Notes: a model not told the origin generated them from the sequence alone. Positions 10,232 to 22,260 are shown, counted from the first letter of the stretch. The stretch: 64,000 nucleotides of DNA from Dactylorhiza incarnata (GCA_033032865.1 JAWHQI010000278.1:744001-808000); one strand, 5' to 3'. A program made the numbers and translations.

Positions 10232-12376
10232 TGTAAGACCCCTCCCAGAAATTAGGCACGCCCAATAGGAGTCCTATGCCCAGAGTAGCCTCCCTACGGT
10301 AGTGTCAGCACATGGGCTAACCCCTACCACATGATGTCTACCCTATAAGGCAAACATCATCACATTACATATCATATTACAAATCAAGCAAAAGTAAATG
10401 AACAAGAAGACCAATCAGCATCATATGATATCAAATATAGATAGTCCACATAGTATATAAAGTGAGCGAAAGAAAATGGGCTAAGAGTCATGCCCTACAT
10501 AGTCTGTAAGTCTAAAGCATAATAATAAGAGTCCTCACAACTCTCACTACGTACAACCTCTGGGGCAATGGTAGGTGAAACAACGAAGGGTGGTGGAGTC
10601 CTTATCTGAGAGTCACTTCTGTCTTGCAGGAGGGGATACTGCTTATAACATCTCAGTTTTAATTGGGTCACTAGGATCTTAGGTGAGCCAAATTAGTAAA
10701 CCCTACCCTGGTAGGTCACCCTAGGCACTTGTGGGCCCCACTTTGGTGCATTGACCCAATTTTTGCTTAATTGAGCCCAAGGTGAGCACCTTGGCCCACT
10801 TAGGTCAAGAATGACCTAAGGAATATCCCATTGACTCAATTAGACTCCTAGAGACCCAATGAAGGCAACTCAAACAAGAATTCCCAATGGAAAATTTGTA
10901 TCATAATAATCATGATTAAATTGTTTGTAACACCACAGTCAAGTCTGATTAAGGAAATAACAGAGGTTAGTTAAATTGTAATAGGACTTGTTCCCGGACC
11001 GATATATTAGGGAATCGGTAAATTAGCTTACATACACACTTGTGCTATGCTTATGAGCTTAAATAGATATGATATAGTGATTGGTTGTAAATGAATTGTG
11101 TGCGTGTTTGCAGTGGCCGGTCGGTCATCCTCTTGGCTAGGTCGCACTAGAGGGAGATACTTGATGACTCTTTCGACCTAGAGAGTTGAACCCATTAGAT
11201 AGCCCTAACTTAGGTCGTGTTCCTAGGTGTTAGCATCTGACGGGGTTAAACTCTGCTAGCGACCAGTGTTACTTTTGTTACCGTCGGATGTGGTGACATC
11301 TCCTGCATCAATAATACACAGACATTTATGGTGTCTAGGTTCGTAGTGCGAAACCAACTTAAAAGTGGGGGGAGACTGCTCCAATGTCACTGTCCTGCCA
11401 TGATGGTGAAGTCCTTGAGGTTAGCTACCAACTTAACAAAGGTTAAATATGTTGACATAGAGCTATTTATAATAGATCTTGAGAATATATAGTGTTGAGT
11501 TGATTGTGATCTGAATACTTGCTTAATATGTTTCTTACTGTAGTAGTTTAGTCACTTTTACTTACGGTAGCATATCTTGTTTTTATATGATTGATCACTG
11601 CTCTTTACTGTCCTTAGTTTTATAAAACTCTTGCATAGATATTATGCTTCAGCTATCCTAACTCTTTTGCAGTTGGTGGTTCTACCTTTCCTTGAGCATT
11701 TAGGTTTCTATGAGGGTCATAAAGGAACCAATTAATATCTTTTGACTAATTGTTTCGTTGAGACCATTTAGGAAACACAGTAGATCAAGGCGACGCTTGA
11801 GGCTGAGGTGCCATCCATTCTTGAGCCAGCTATTGTAACTACTACTGATGTGATGATGTAGCCCCCAATGATGAGATATGTGAGCTTGATAGTCATGTCT
11901 TCGTTGAAATTCAGTTTGAATACCCATACAGACTAATTTATGTGATTTTAGGGTCGCATGTACGACCCAGATATTTGCAGACTTTTGATTTAATATTACA
12001 TGCATTTTATTTCCTTATATATTATGTGGTTATTAGTTTACTTCCGCTTAAATAATACATGTATTCTGATGTGATGATGATTAGCCTGACATGATAACTA
12101 TCATGCGGTAAAAGAGTGGTCTGTGAGCCGACTCCGCTACCATAGGGTGGTTGACCTAGGTATAATCCCTCGTCTCTGTTTGATTTGGGAAGGGGGATTA
12201 CAACTTACGTCAGAGAAAAATGATCCAAGTATGTAGGAAGTCACAGGAAACTCTTAGTTTATAAAATGGTTCGAGACGAACCATGCAATGGAAGCTAGTG
12301 AGCCCAAGAAAGATAAGGAATAATGCATGTATGGAATACACATACACACCAAAAAAATCGCTACAATTTTTTTAAA
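10232..12376 (+). repeat. Long-LTR Gypsy fragment plus unassigned sequence
   Basis: TGTAAGACCCCTCCC at 10232 matches the start of the 5.5-kb LTR at 47525 (TGTAAGACCCC) and the piece at 39335 (TGTAAGACTCC). The order of later words also matches: GTCCTATGCCC against GTCTTATGCCC, then GTCATGCCCTACAT against CTCATGCCCTGTACAT. The region 10640-10870 is rich in GACCCAATT and TAGGTC words, like the 3' half of the other LTR. No end of the LTR is visible. From about 10920 to 12376 I see no gene, no recognisable protein and no terminal repeats. Confidence 0.4.
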
Positions 12377-12398
12377 TATTTTACTTCATCCTCCTTCA

Positions 12399-13666
12399 TA
12401 CCAGAGGAATTAAATTAATGAGTCATACCATGAAACTATGGGAATGATTAATAGAAAGAAGAGTAAGACAAGAGACTGGCATCTCGGAGAATCAATTTGG
12501 ATTCATGCCAGGGTGGTTGACCATGAAAGTTATACATCTCTTGAGGAGACTCATTGACAACTATCGAGGAAGAAAACAATATTTGCATGTGTTGTTTATC
12601 GATCTTGAGAATGCTTATGATAGAGTTCTAAGTGAGATCTTATGGAGAGTCTTAGAAAAGAAAGGTGTAAATGTATCATATATTGACATAATCAAAGATA
12701 TGTATACAAATTCAATGACGAGGGTGAGGACATCTGGAGGATTAACACAGGAAATCCCTATCACTGTTGGCTTACATCAAGGTTCAGCTTTAAGCCCTTA
12801 TCTCTTTACCCTTATCTTAGATGAGCTCATCGGACATATCCAACAAGCAATACCTTGGTGTTTATTTTTTGCGGATGATATTGTTTTGGTCGATGAGACA
12901 CGCGATGGTGTAAATGCGAAACTTGAATCCTGGTGAGACACTTTAGAAAAGAAGGGTTTTAGGGTGAGCAGAGCAAAGACAGGGATTATGGAGCTTAAAT
13001 TTAGCAGTGCAAGAAGGAAGGATGACTTCATTATTAAGTTGGGTGATCAAGATATTTCCCGCAGTAAGTGCCTTAAATATCTTGGATCGATAGTTCAAAA
13101 AGATGGAGGTGTTGATAAAGATGTGATACATAGAATCCAAGCAGGTTGGTTGAAGTGGAGAGGCGCGTCAGGGATCTTATGTGATCGTAAAGTACCATTA
13201 AAACTTAAAGGCAAATTTTACCGTACTACAATTAGACCAGCGATGCTCTATGGTTCTAGTGTTGGGCAGTGAATTGTGTACATGAGCAAAAAATGAGAGT
13301 TGTTGAGATGAGAATGCTTAGGTTGATGTGTGGACACACGAGACTGGATAAAATTAGGAATGAATGTATCAGGGATAAGACATGAGTGGCACCAATTGCA
13401 GAGAAGATGCGAGAAGCTCGACTAAGATGGTTTGGACACGTACAAAGGAGACCATTAGAGGCACATGTCAGGCGTTGTGAGATTTAGTCACTAGGCATGT
13501 TAAATGAGGGAGGGGTAAACCAATAAAGACTTGGAATGAGACTATAAGGATAGACATAATGTACTTAGGCATTATTGAGATTATGACTAAAGATAGGGCA
13601 CAATGGCGACAAAGTATCCATATAGCCCATCCCACAATAGTGGGTTAAAGTCTTGAGTGTTGTTGT
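12399..13666 (+). mobile_element. 5'-truncated L1-type LINE with 22-bp target-site duplication
   Basis: A 22-bp direct repeat beginning TATTTTACTTCATCC flanks the element (12377-12398 and 13667-13688). Between the copies lies the 3' part of a LINE, from inside the reverse transcriptase to a GTTGTTGTT tail at the right end. Truncation at the 5' end, long TSDs and a short simple-repeat tail are hallmarks of target-primed reverse transcription. The host sequence around it seems to be the decayed Gypsy copy at 13689-15680. Confidence 0.9.
12405..13490 (+). pseudogene. LINE reverse transcriptase fragment (broken)
   Basis: Starting in the first frame, GIKLMSHTMKLWE is followed by a stop, then ENQFGFMPG, HLLRRLIDNYR, VLFIDLENAYDRV (the Asp of RT motif A) and GLHQGSALSPYLF. 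FFADDIVLVDET is the catalytic AD-D motif. A TGA at about 12934 breaks the frame. The C-terminal part resumes with KTGIMELKFS and SKCLKYLGSIVQKDG. A further stop at about 13270 precedes the typical end block [17 protein letters not shown]. The enzyme would copy LINE RNA at nicked chromosomal DNA; this copy cannot encode it whole. Confidence 0.9.
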
Positions 13667-13688
13667 TATTTTACTTCATCCTCCTTCA

Positions 13689-15680
13689 GATTCTAGAGAC
13701 ACCAGAGATTAGACCAATTGCGGGAGCGCATTACCTTTATCTCCCAACCCCTAAGGTCATGTCATTCACTGAGTCTGACTTCAGGAGGACCCTCAACGCT
13801 CTTTTGGTGACCTTCCGGGCTTCTTTGACTTAGTAGTAGTGGCAGCCAGCCACCAGAGTAGACCTGAAGAGCAGAACTACCTGGCACATGACTCGAAGAT
13901 AAGGGAGCTAGTCTTCGCTCTAGAGACCTGAAGACACTAATTATATGATATTCATTGTATGATCTTCTCATATCACAACATCCTAAAGTATGTGTACTCC
14001 CAGAAGGAGCTCAACCTCCACCAGCACCGTTGGTTGGTGCTTCTCAATGATTATGAGTTCACCCGGCACTATCATCTGGGAAAGGCCAAATTAGTGGCTG
14101 ACACTTTAAACCTGGTGACCAATGGCGGAAGGGAATTGGTTGGAGTTCGTTGATGATTTAGGTAGATCCCACGAGAGTTTGGACATTTCATTAGTCACCT
14201 ACCATGATTCAGAGGATTGTTGGTCTTATCTGCACTAGAAGGAGATCAGATGTGATATCAGGGATAAGATTTGGGAGGCACAACCGCACAATGTGTGGAT
14301 TTAGAGACTATATTCAATCCCTTTCCAGCAATAATCATGAGTACTATCTAGTCCATGATGGCATCTTACAATTTGGAAACTGGGTGCTTGTTCCTGCCAC
14401 CGAAGGGATCATGAATGAGATTCTCTGGGAAACACACATTACTCGGTATTCTATACATTTGGGTGTGGTGAAAATATACGCGGATCTCCGACGTACTCTC
14501 TTCTGGTCAGACATGAAGAAGGATGTGACAATTTTTATATCCCATTGTCAAATGTGTCAGAAGGTGAAGGCGAAGTGCATAAACCGTGGAGGGTTACTTC
14601 AGCATTTACTCGTGCCTGAGTAGAAGTTTTAGTACATCTATATGGATTTTGTTCATGGATTACCCTGATCTCGCTCGGGTAATGATTTTATCTAGGTGAT
14701 AGAGGACAGACTCACAAAGGTTGCCCGGTTTATCCCAAACCGACAAAGTGATCATGCGGGCATTCTATCTCATCTCTTCATAGAGCAGTATGTGAGATAC
14801 CATTGTGTGCCAAAATCCACCATATCCGATCGGAATGTCTACTTATGACTAAGAGATGGATGAAGGTACAAGCTTACTTGGCACTCGGTTAGCCTTCAAC
14901 GCAACTTTCCATCCATAGACCGATGACCAGACTAAAATAATGAATAGGATGATGGAGGATTTTCTTTGCTTGAGAATTTTAGACCATGATGAACTGTGGT
15001 AGCAACTGCTTCCTATAGTAGAGTTTTCGTACAATAGTAGCTACCAGGTTTGTATCAAGATGGCACCGTATGAGGCTCTCTACGGAAGATGGTGTTGCAT
15101 AATACTTTCTTGGGCATAGAATGAGGACCTAGAAGCACTTGGTGTCGAGTATATTGGCAACACCACCACGACAGTGAGATTGATTCGAGACCGAATATTG
15201 GAGGCTCAGAGGAGGCATGCAAAGTATTATGATGCCCGGCATCGTGTATTGGAGTTCAAGGTGGTACATTTGGTATTATTGAAGATCAAGCATATGCATG
15301 GAGTTTCCTGGATTCTGTAGCGATGGAAGCTCAACCCTCTCTACATAAGACCATATCTGATTATTATGAGAATTGGACCAGTAGCTTAAAGATTGAAGTT
15401 ACCGCCAAAACTAGAGAACTTGCATGATGTTTTCCATGTTAATTCTCATTGGCAGGTGTTACTACGACCAGATCAGCAAATTTGGTCCACGCCAACACCT
15501 GTGTAGTTAGATCGATCAATTCTCATTAAATCAGTGAGAATCATCGACACTGAGATTAGAAGATTGTGAAACAATAAGGTATCTTTAGTCAAGGTACTTT
15601 GGATGAATTGCGAATGAGAGTACACTTGGGAATTTGTATACCTCATACAGGAGAAGCACCCAGAACTCTTTCTTTTGGTA
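13689..15680 (+). pseudogene. Decayed Ty3/Gypsy pol: RNase H and integrase
   Basis: RNase H shows in NYLAHDSKIRELVFALET and YSQKELNLHQHRWLVLLNDY followed by HLGKAKLVADTL. From 14380 the integrase zinc-binding part reads HLGVVKIYADLRRTLFW and CQMCQKVKAK. The core (14630-14860) has YMDFVHGLP and VIEDRLTKVARFIP, separated by stops. After 15180 the C-terminal part includes RHAKYYDARHR, LHDVFHVNSHWQVL and a chromodomain-like end (VKVLWM, YTWEFVYLIQEKHPELF). Many stops and frameshifts show long decay. The 150 bases before RNase H are not assignable, and no LTR is seen downstream. Confidence 0.8.
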
Positions 15681-15689
15681 ACATTCTTC

Positions 15690-16076
15690 TCTCATATAAT
15701 TAGATGGGTGTTAGCCTCAACCCAAAAATAATAACATTTTACCAATTAGACCTACAAAACTTTTTGCACAAAAATCTATGTAATATGTAAGGAGGCGAAA
15801 CCAAATAAAATTAGTTCAAGAGGCAAGAAACAATTTCTCTTTGGAACAAGGCGCATTTGTCAAAGACAGAATGATCACGGGTAATTTGGGCAGGCCAAGC
15901 TTAGCTATGCGCACCACCAAAATTAATTTGAAACATTTTATGTATTATTGTATTAAAAAAATTGTGCACCCCAATTTCAAATTTTTTGGATCAAACACTG
16001 ATGCCAAACATACATTCTATGACTGATGTTTTTGTCCAAACTCACCGGAGCAAAAACGTCGTGCCAAACGGAGCAT
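15690..16076 (+). other. No gene; possible LINE scrap
   Basis: The short ORF around 15838-15890 contains EQGAFVKDRMITGN, which resembles the QGAFV...R.I..N motif of plant LINE reverse transcriptase. Nothing around it extends the match, so this is weak. Confidence 0.25.
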
Positions 16077-16334
16077 AAGGGTTCATTTGGCACACTGGTG
16101 GGGGTCGTGAACACAGCGATTACAAACCATCGCTCGTGGACGGAACTTCATCCATTTTTATGTTCAAATTTAATTTTTTTACCTTAGTGGCCGTCATAAC
16201 TGTTGTCATGTCAAACACATTTCATCACGGCAGCTTTTTGGCTAAACTTACCGGAGCAAAAAACGCTACACAAATGGATGACGATTCGTAACCACCACTT
16301 TCACCACCGTCGTTGCCGTGTCAAACGGACCCTT
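16077..16334. mobile_element. Candidate MITE with imperfect 17-bp inverted ends
   Basis: The left end AAGGGTTCATTTGGCAC pairs with the reverse complement of the right end (AAGGGTCCGTTTGACAC), with three mismatches. GGGTCCGTTTG-like ends are common in Tourist/PIF-type MITEs. I see no clean TSD. A segment containing ACCGGAGCAAAAA also occurs both just outside (16045) and inside (16249), so the structure is not simple. Confidence 0.35.
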
Positions 16335-17544
16335 AAGCTCAATAGCATGATTACCATCATATATTAAGTACGATTAATACATAGTATTCAATTTCGGTTC
16401 TTACCTGTCATCTTTAGTAACAAATAAGTAGTCATCACAATAATGTAGAACCACGTGAAATCGCTCTCAGGTTATACTAGATTGCCTAATTCATGTTTCT
16501 AATCCTGTGTTTATACAACCTAATGCACACACAATAAAAATACATAATAAAATAAGTAGTGCTCATCGTAGACTTTTGAGTTGGATAGATTCTAAATAGG
16601 GCTACACTAAAGAGATGAAAAAGAAACAAAGATAACCTTGTCCTTCTTCGACTTATGCATTCAGCAGTTTAATTTGTTCCGCTCATTGGAATCTTTGAAG
16701 CCCTCCTTCATTGCACCATATATGAAGCAAAAAAAACATCTTCGACATTCAAATCTTCTCCGCGTCTTTGTAAAGACCCAGGATGCTTCAAACCAACCAT
16801 GGAGAACAACACTTAAAAATAACTCAACAAAATAATGCAAGTTTCAAATAGATATATATCTGCCTACTGCAAACGCATCAAAACATATAAGGAGACATAC
16901 ACTAAGTAAATCAAAGAGGATGAGTCCTCGGGTTAAATTAACTACTATTGAAAAAATAGAGCTGAACTTCAACGGCTTCTACGGCCTCCACGAAGTATCA
17001 ACATGGCAGACCAACCATACAACGTCGTAGTCCTTGACAATGACTACAGGATGGAACCAACAATAGCTGGAAACGGAGGTCGGAGACGATGGTGATTTTA
17101 GAGAGAAGATTACTTCCTAGAGAGAGAAAACTCTTCTTTTGCATGGAAGGAGTTTACGGCTATAGCATCAGGAGGAGATTTGTGGCTGCTGCTTCACGGG
17201 AGTTAGGTTTTTATTTTCATGCAAGCCATCATTTATATGAGTCAGATTTCCACCAAAGTAGAGATGTGGGAGAGAGACCGAAGCATGCATGGAATTAAGA
17301 TCAGTATTTCTTGGTTGTGACTATGTTTAATTACGAAGAAAATTTAATTTTCTATTCACCACTCTATCCTGATCCTTCAGCATTTGTTACGAAAAATCTA
17401 GAGATAGAGGTAAAGATGCATCAAGCTTGACTACAAGTTTCAGTATGAACAAGACAAAAAACATGCATAACAAGTACAAAATCATTCAAAAAAAAAACAC
17501 ATGCTTGTAAATTCCACAGTATCAAAAATGTATACTCTACAATA
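16335..17544. other. No supported gene
   Basis: Short ORFs (for example 16638-16835 and 17089-17298) show no recognisable domain, no codon bias and no neighbouring exons. I see no terminal repeats. Confidence 0.5.
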
Positions 17545-17570
17545 AACTCTAATGCATCACAAAATTGGAC

Positions 17571-18397
17571 TCCAAATCGTACGCTTCGCCGACACTCACT
17601 TCAAGCTACCCTCCAACCAACACCCCACTACAAATATTCCACGGACGATTTTCTCAAACGTTACTGAAATTGTTTTCTCCTCCCATACTTCACTAAACTT
17701 CAACTCTGCCGGATTCACCATCACCTTCACGCCTTTCGGACTCTCGACCTCCACTGTATAGAACACAACAGCCTCGCCAACGTTCGTCGTCGTCCTGTTC
17801 ACCGTTACTTTCACGCAGGTGGCATTCATGACAACTAAAGTTGACGGATAGTTCAGTTCAGCCTCTGCTATTTTTCCCGTTCGAGCACAACTCACTTCCA
17901 GGTAGGAGATCATACAAATTTTCTCGTCGGAGTAGCCTAACCCGCATATATTCTGAATGAAGTTATCGTCAGTGATGTCTTAGATCAGATCCGGATCACC
18001 TGCTTTCTCAGGGTTCACATGGCCGACACCCAACGCAAAGAGGTCAGCAGGCTTCAGCTTTTCGTCCATAATGGGATTTCCACTGTTATCCACCGCGTCG
18101 GCGATTTTCATTATCGCTGGCTTGATTGCACTCGGCGACCACTTTGGATGAGCACTCTTTAGTAAAGTCATCACGCCAGAAATGTGAGGGGTGGGCATGG
18201 AGGTTCCTGAGATAATGTTGAAGCTGTCGGATGGCTCTTGGAATGTGATAATGTTGTTGTCAGTAATAGGTGGTCATGCAGCAAGAATGTTGTGGTCGGG
18301 GGCGATGATGTCTGACTTAAGAATGTCTGTGATGGCTTTGCTAGACCCTCTTGATGAGAAGTAGGACGCCACTTGTGCAAGAGGATGAGGTCTTATC
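17571..18397 (-). pseudogene. Subtilisin-like protease 3' fragment, left arm
   Basis: The minus strand encodes [23 protein letters not shown], which holds the catalytic Ser motif GTSM of plant subtilases, then the usual [25 protein letters not shown] and [18 protein letters not shown] at about 17980 stands where the family has Tyr (DPGLIYDI). Beyond it the frame resumes through CGLGYSDEKICMISYLEVSC and a C-terminal fibronectin-III-like domain (LNYPSTLVV, VTVNRTTTNVGEAVVFYTVE, MVNPAELKFSEVWEEKTISV). The segment upstream of the Ser motif is out of frame. The Asp and His catalytic regions and the prodomain are absent. Such enzymes are normally secreted to the cell wall; this fragment is dead. 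Confidence 0.9.
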
Positions 18398-18423
18398 ACA
18401 GTGGCCATCAAGTTCTGTGGGAC

Positions 18424-19226
18424 GGTGATAGGACCTCATCCTCCTACACTAGTGGTGTCCTACTACTCATTAAGAGGTCCCAGCAAAGCCAGTACCGGCA
18501 TTCTTAAGCCAGACATCGTTGCCCCCGGCCAAAACATTCTTGCTGCTTGACCACCCATTACTGACAACAACATTATCACATTTCAAAAGCCATCTGGCAT
18601 CTTCAACATTATCTCAGGAACCTCCATGCCCACCCCACATTTCTGGCGTGATGGCTTTAGTAAAGAGTGCTCATCCAAAGTGGCCGCCGAGTGCAATCAA
18701 GCCGGCGATAATGAAAATCGCCGACGCGGTGGATAACAGTGGAAATCCCATTATGGACGAAAAGTTGAAGCCTGCCGACCTCTTTGCGTTGGGTGTCGGC
18801 CATGTGAACCCTGAGAAAGCAAGTGATCCGGATCTGATCTAAGACATCACTGACGATAACTTCATTCAGAATATATGCGGGTTAGGCTACTCCGACGAGA
18901 AAATTTGTATGATCTCCTACCTGGAAGTGAGTTGTGCTCGAACGGGAAAAATAACAGAGACCGAGCTGAACTTTCCGTCAACTTTAGTTGTCATGAATAC
19001 CACCTGCGTGAAAGTAACGGTGAACAGGATGGCGACGAACGTCGGCGAGGCTGTTGTGTTCTATACAGTGGAGGTCGAGAGTCCGAAAGGCGTGAAGGTG
19101 ATGGTGAATCCGACAGAGTTGAAGTTTAGTGAAGTATGGGAGGAAAAAACATTTTCGGTCACGTTTGAGAAAACCATCAGTGGAATATTTGTACCGGGGT
19201 GTTGGTTGGAGGGTAGCTTGAAGTGA
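18424..19226 (+). pseudogene. Subtilisin-like protease 3' fragment, right arm
   Basis: This is the sense copy of the left arm. GTSM is present (about 18618), but a 2-bp deletion right after it breaks the frame before PHISGVMALVKSAHPKW. The same TAA follows DPDLI at about 18840, exactly as in the left arm. The C-terminal fibronectin-III-like domain is open from 18909 to 19226 (ISYLEVSCARTGKITETELN to GCWLEGSLK). The shared stop shows that the source was already a pseudogene, or that one arm was copied from the other after the stop arose. Confidence 0.9.
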
Positions 19227-19275
19227 GTATCAGCGAAGCGCACTGTCCGAAGTCCAATTGTTGATATGTTTTGAT

Positions 19276-19551
19276 GAGTTTGTAGTGGACAAACATATAT
19301 ATATTTGAAGTCTACTTTATTTTGTTCTGTTATTTAGGTGTTGTTCTCCGTGGTTGAACCAAACATGCCTTTTTGGATCTTTCCTCATCCGGTTTCTGCC
19401 TCTTTATGGCTTGGTTCTCTTGAGAAATGTCAGTTGATATAGCATTTTTTGCATGGATACTACCATGACACCTGTTAATATCAAGACAAAATTATAGACG
19501 GCAAAAATGCAACCAAATTTAAAAAAGGAATAACTATAAAGCATTGCCACT
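19276..19551. other. No gene seen
   Basis: Spacer between the inverted repeat and the last exon of the minus-strand host pseudogene. It contains AT-rich sequence without coding signals. Confidence 0.4.
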
Positions 19552-22260
19552 AACTTGCTAAAATCTTCTTAGGAGGTTGAGCAGGAGTGCTGTTCATAGG
19601 CTTTAGGCGTGAAGATTGATTAATCAAGCTAGCTGTTTTTTTCGCGGTTTGCTTGTTCGAACCCATTGGCACCACTGTTTCTTTAATGTGGGCAATTTGA
19701 ACTTTGGGGGTGGAAACTTTGAGATTAATTGATGCTGCTACACTGGAATTCACCAATTCTTTATTGGCTGGACCTGCTTAGTTGATAAAAAATTACCATC
19801 ATATTTGAGGAAAGGGGTGGTGGAGAGGAAATCAATGAGTACCTGGGGCAAGAACAGAAAATGTAAATGAAGTGTCACTTTTGAGGCATAGTTCTTCTGA
19901 TGAGCTGCAATTATTAGGATAAAAAGAAGATGATGATTAGCCAGACATTGTTTGGTTAAGTTCAAAAAGAAAGTCTGAGTAAAGGTTATCTAGATGTGTA
20001 GACCTGTTCTCTTCTTGATAAACAATATTACTTTGACAGAGTTTGGGATCAGTTTCCTGAGAGCACGCAATTGGATATCGCCCAAGGTTATCAAGAGGTG
20101 TAGACCTCTTCTCTTCTTGACCGTTGTTGGGACAGCAACGGTCATATGCTGCTACTTCATTCCCTCTACTTCATTGGTCAATAATTAAGCTATGGAAAAT
20201 AGATCAAAGAAGATTAGTAGGCATTGACTGCATATATTTTTCACATTCTATGTGCGCGGAGACCATCCATAGATGTCGGCGACAGCCAAACAAATTTCTG
20301 GACCAAAACCAAATTGGGATGACAAGCTTCTAACATTTCATTGATTGGTTTCATGTAATCTTTCTCCTGCATTGAGCATAGAACCAAAAGTGAGAAAATT
20401 TCTAACTAATGAAGGAGAACAATGAATGTTTGGAATGACCAAAAGAACTACAACTTCCAAGACAAAACTGTGCGGTGCGGTTCGGATTCGGTGCGGTTTG
20501 GTGTCGACCATTAATACATAATTATTTCTAATATGATGGCCCATGAAGTAGCCCAATTATGACATAAAAAGTATAAACCAAGATAGCCATCAAGATTGAA
20601 CCAGCACCTTACAAAAATCAGATCACTATAAAGCATAGCAATCAAATAATAAATTAGTAAGGAATAGAAAATAGAAGTAAATGAATCAGTATGATTGCAG
20701 GTATAGTACCTCATTAACCTGAATACATTCTGCTTGAGCTACTTGAGCCAATCTTTTTACCATCTGCAAGAAGAAAAATGAAAACCTTCCTGAAGTGTGA
20801 ATGCATCCAACTGATCATATAAAGTGTTTATAAGTCATAAGACTCATTACATAGAAGCAGTACGGAGTGGAAATAAAGAATCCAACTAGTATTTGGGAAG
20901 GTAACCTTACAAACTGTACCAAGAAGCAAAAGAAATGCAATTAGTTCAAGAGCTGATCATAGTAGACCTCCAATAGAATCTATACAACATGCCCAAGCCA
21001 AAAACTTAAGCATGTCAGGGAGGGCAACGCAGAAATAAAGAGAAACAACAAAGAGGAAACAACATTACCGGACTTGGGAAAGAAGGCCGGAGGCATTTGT
21101 TGTAACATTAAGTGATAACACAAATGCATCCATATCAGTAAGGGATCAAGGACCTAGCTTGTTAGCCAAAGCAGGAAGGTGCTCCTTATATCCTTTCAAA
21201 GAAATTAATCTGCCATAAAGTAAACTATCTTGATATGTATAGAAAAATTTGTGCAGGTTATAAAGAGTTTCAAATCCTCTTTTTAAGCCAAAAAAGTACA
21301 GTAACTCGATTGAAGGACAAAAATAAGAAGCTTATTGCAAAGAAATAACCTCGCTTTCACGTTTTAAACTTTATTTTGTGTGAGTCAATGGTGCTGAATT
21401 CACCAAAGAGCAAAACATATGCCAGTAAAAAAGTTTCTGGAATAACCTTCTTAAAATGTTTCTACAGATGCAAGTCAATGATCATAAAAACATATGCCAA
21501 CATATACAAGTCAATGGTCATAAAAATTAGGAGCCTTGATAACATTCTTAATATGTTTCTGAAATAACCTTAAAAATTAATGAGAAAATTCTGTAAGTTA
21601 GCAAAATATTGGCATAAATAATTAATAATTATTTTTATTTTCTACTTTGACATTTCTCAGTTAAAAAGGAAAGTACTGGTTAAAGATTGCATTAGTATTT
21701 TAAGAAACTCAATCTCCATATCATGCCAACGAGGTCACATATGCTGTTACAATTTTTTTTCTGACCTCAAATAAGTTGGTTCCGCAAATATGTATAGAAA
21801 AATCTAAAATAAAAAGCGTAACAGAAATTATACATATGAAAGTGCTCTAAGCCATGGACAAAGAAGGTAACTTACCTTCTTATACGACTGCATCAAGTCA
21901 ATCCATTTGAGCAATCAACCAAACATAGCTAAGGAAAAAAGAAGAAAATTCATTAACATTACACTGAAATTATTCAGTTGGAAGACGCAAAAACAACATA
22001 ACAGATATGACAAATTTCAAAAGTAATTCATAAAATACTGTGTTAGATTGCAGTAAGACCTGAAAGTCAGGGGTTTGGCAATTCGTCGGACTTCGGCATT
22101 CTTTCACAGAGGTGGAGATTCCAGTCCGCCGTGAACGTGGGTTCGAATGGGGAGGCGCGAGGAGGCTCAGCGGTGGCTTGGCAGATCGTCAGATTTCGGC
22201 ATGCTTTCGCTGGAGACGGGAGAGAAAGATGGAGACGGGTATGACGGCGGTTCTACAAAG
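19552..22260 (-). pseudogene. Spliced host gene or pseudogene of unknown function
   Basis: The minus strand holds several exon-like blocks with matching splice sites. The last exon (about 19781-19552) encodes NKELVNSSVAASINLKVSTP to PPKKILAS and a stop. It joins in frame, across an intron with GT (about 19853) and AG (19782), to a block that is open to about 20140 apart from one TAA (near 19940). That block contains two related peptides, QEEKRSTPLDNL and QEENRSTHLDNL. Other candidate exons lie at 20290-20380, 20720-20765 (MVKRLAQVAQAECIQ, after CTTGCAG) and 21075-21215 (LISLKGYKEHLPALANKLGP, then TGA). A donor AAGGTAAGT is at about 21877. MPKSDDLP and MPKSDELP near 22205 and 22105 may be starts. 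I do not recognise the protein. The in-frame stops suggest a pseudogene. Confidence 0.45.
19982..20120. repeat. Imperfect 37-bp direct repeat inside the host exon
   Basis: The sequence around GTGTAGACCT...TCTCTTCTTGA occurs at 19982-20018 and 20084-20120 (period 102). In the exon frame both copies encode related peptides (QEE(N/K)RST(H/P)LDNL), so this is an internal protein repeat. Confidence 0.6.

Larger units (their letters stand above)
17545..19275. repeat. Near-palindromic inverted duplication of a subtilase fragment
   Basis: Arm 17545-18397 is the reverse complement of arm 18424-19275, with scattered substitutions and small indels. Only about 26 bases (18398-18423) separate the arms. 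Each arm is about 850 bp and carries the 3' end of a subtilisin-like protease gene. The left arm is antisense and the right arm sense in + orientation. A read-through transcript would fold into a long hairpin. Confidence 0.9.
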
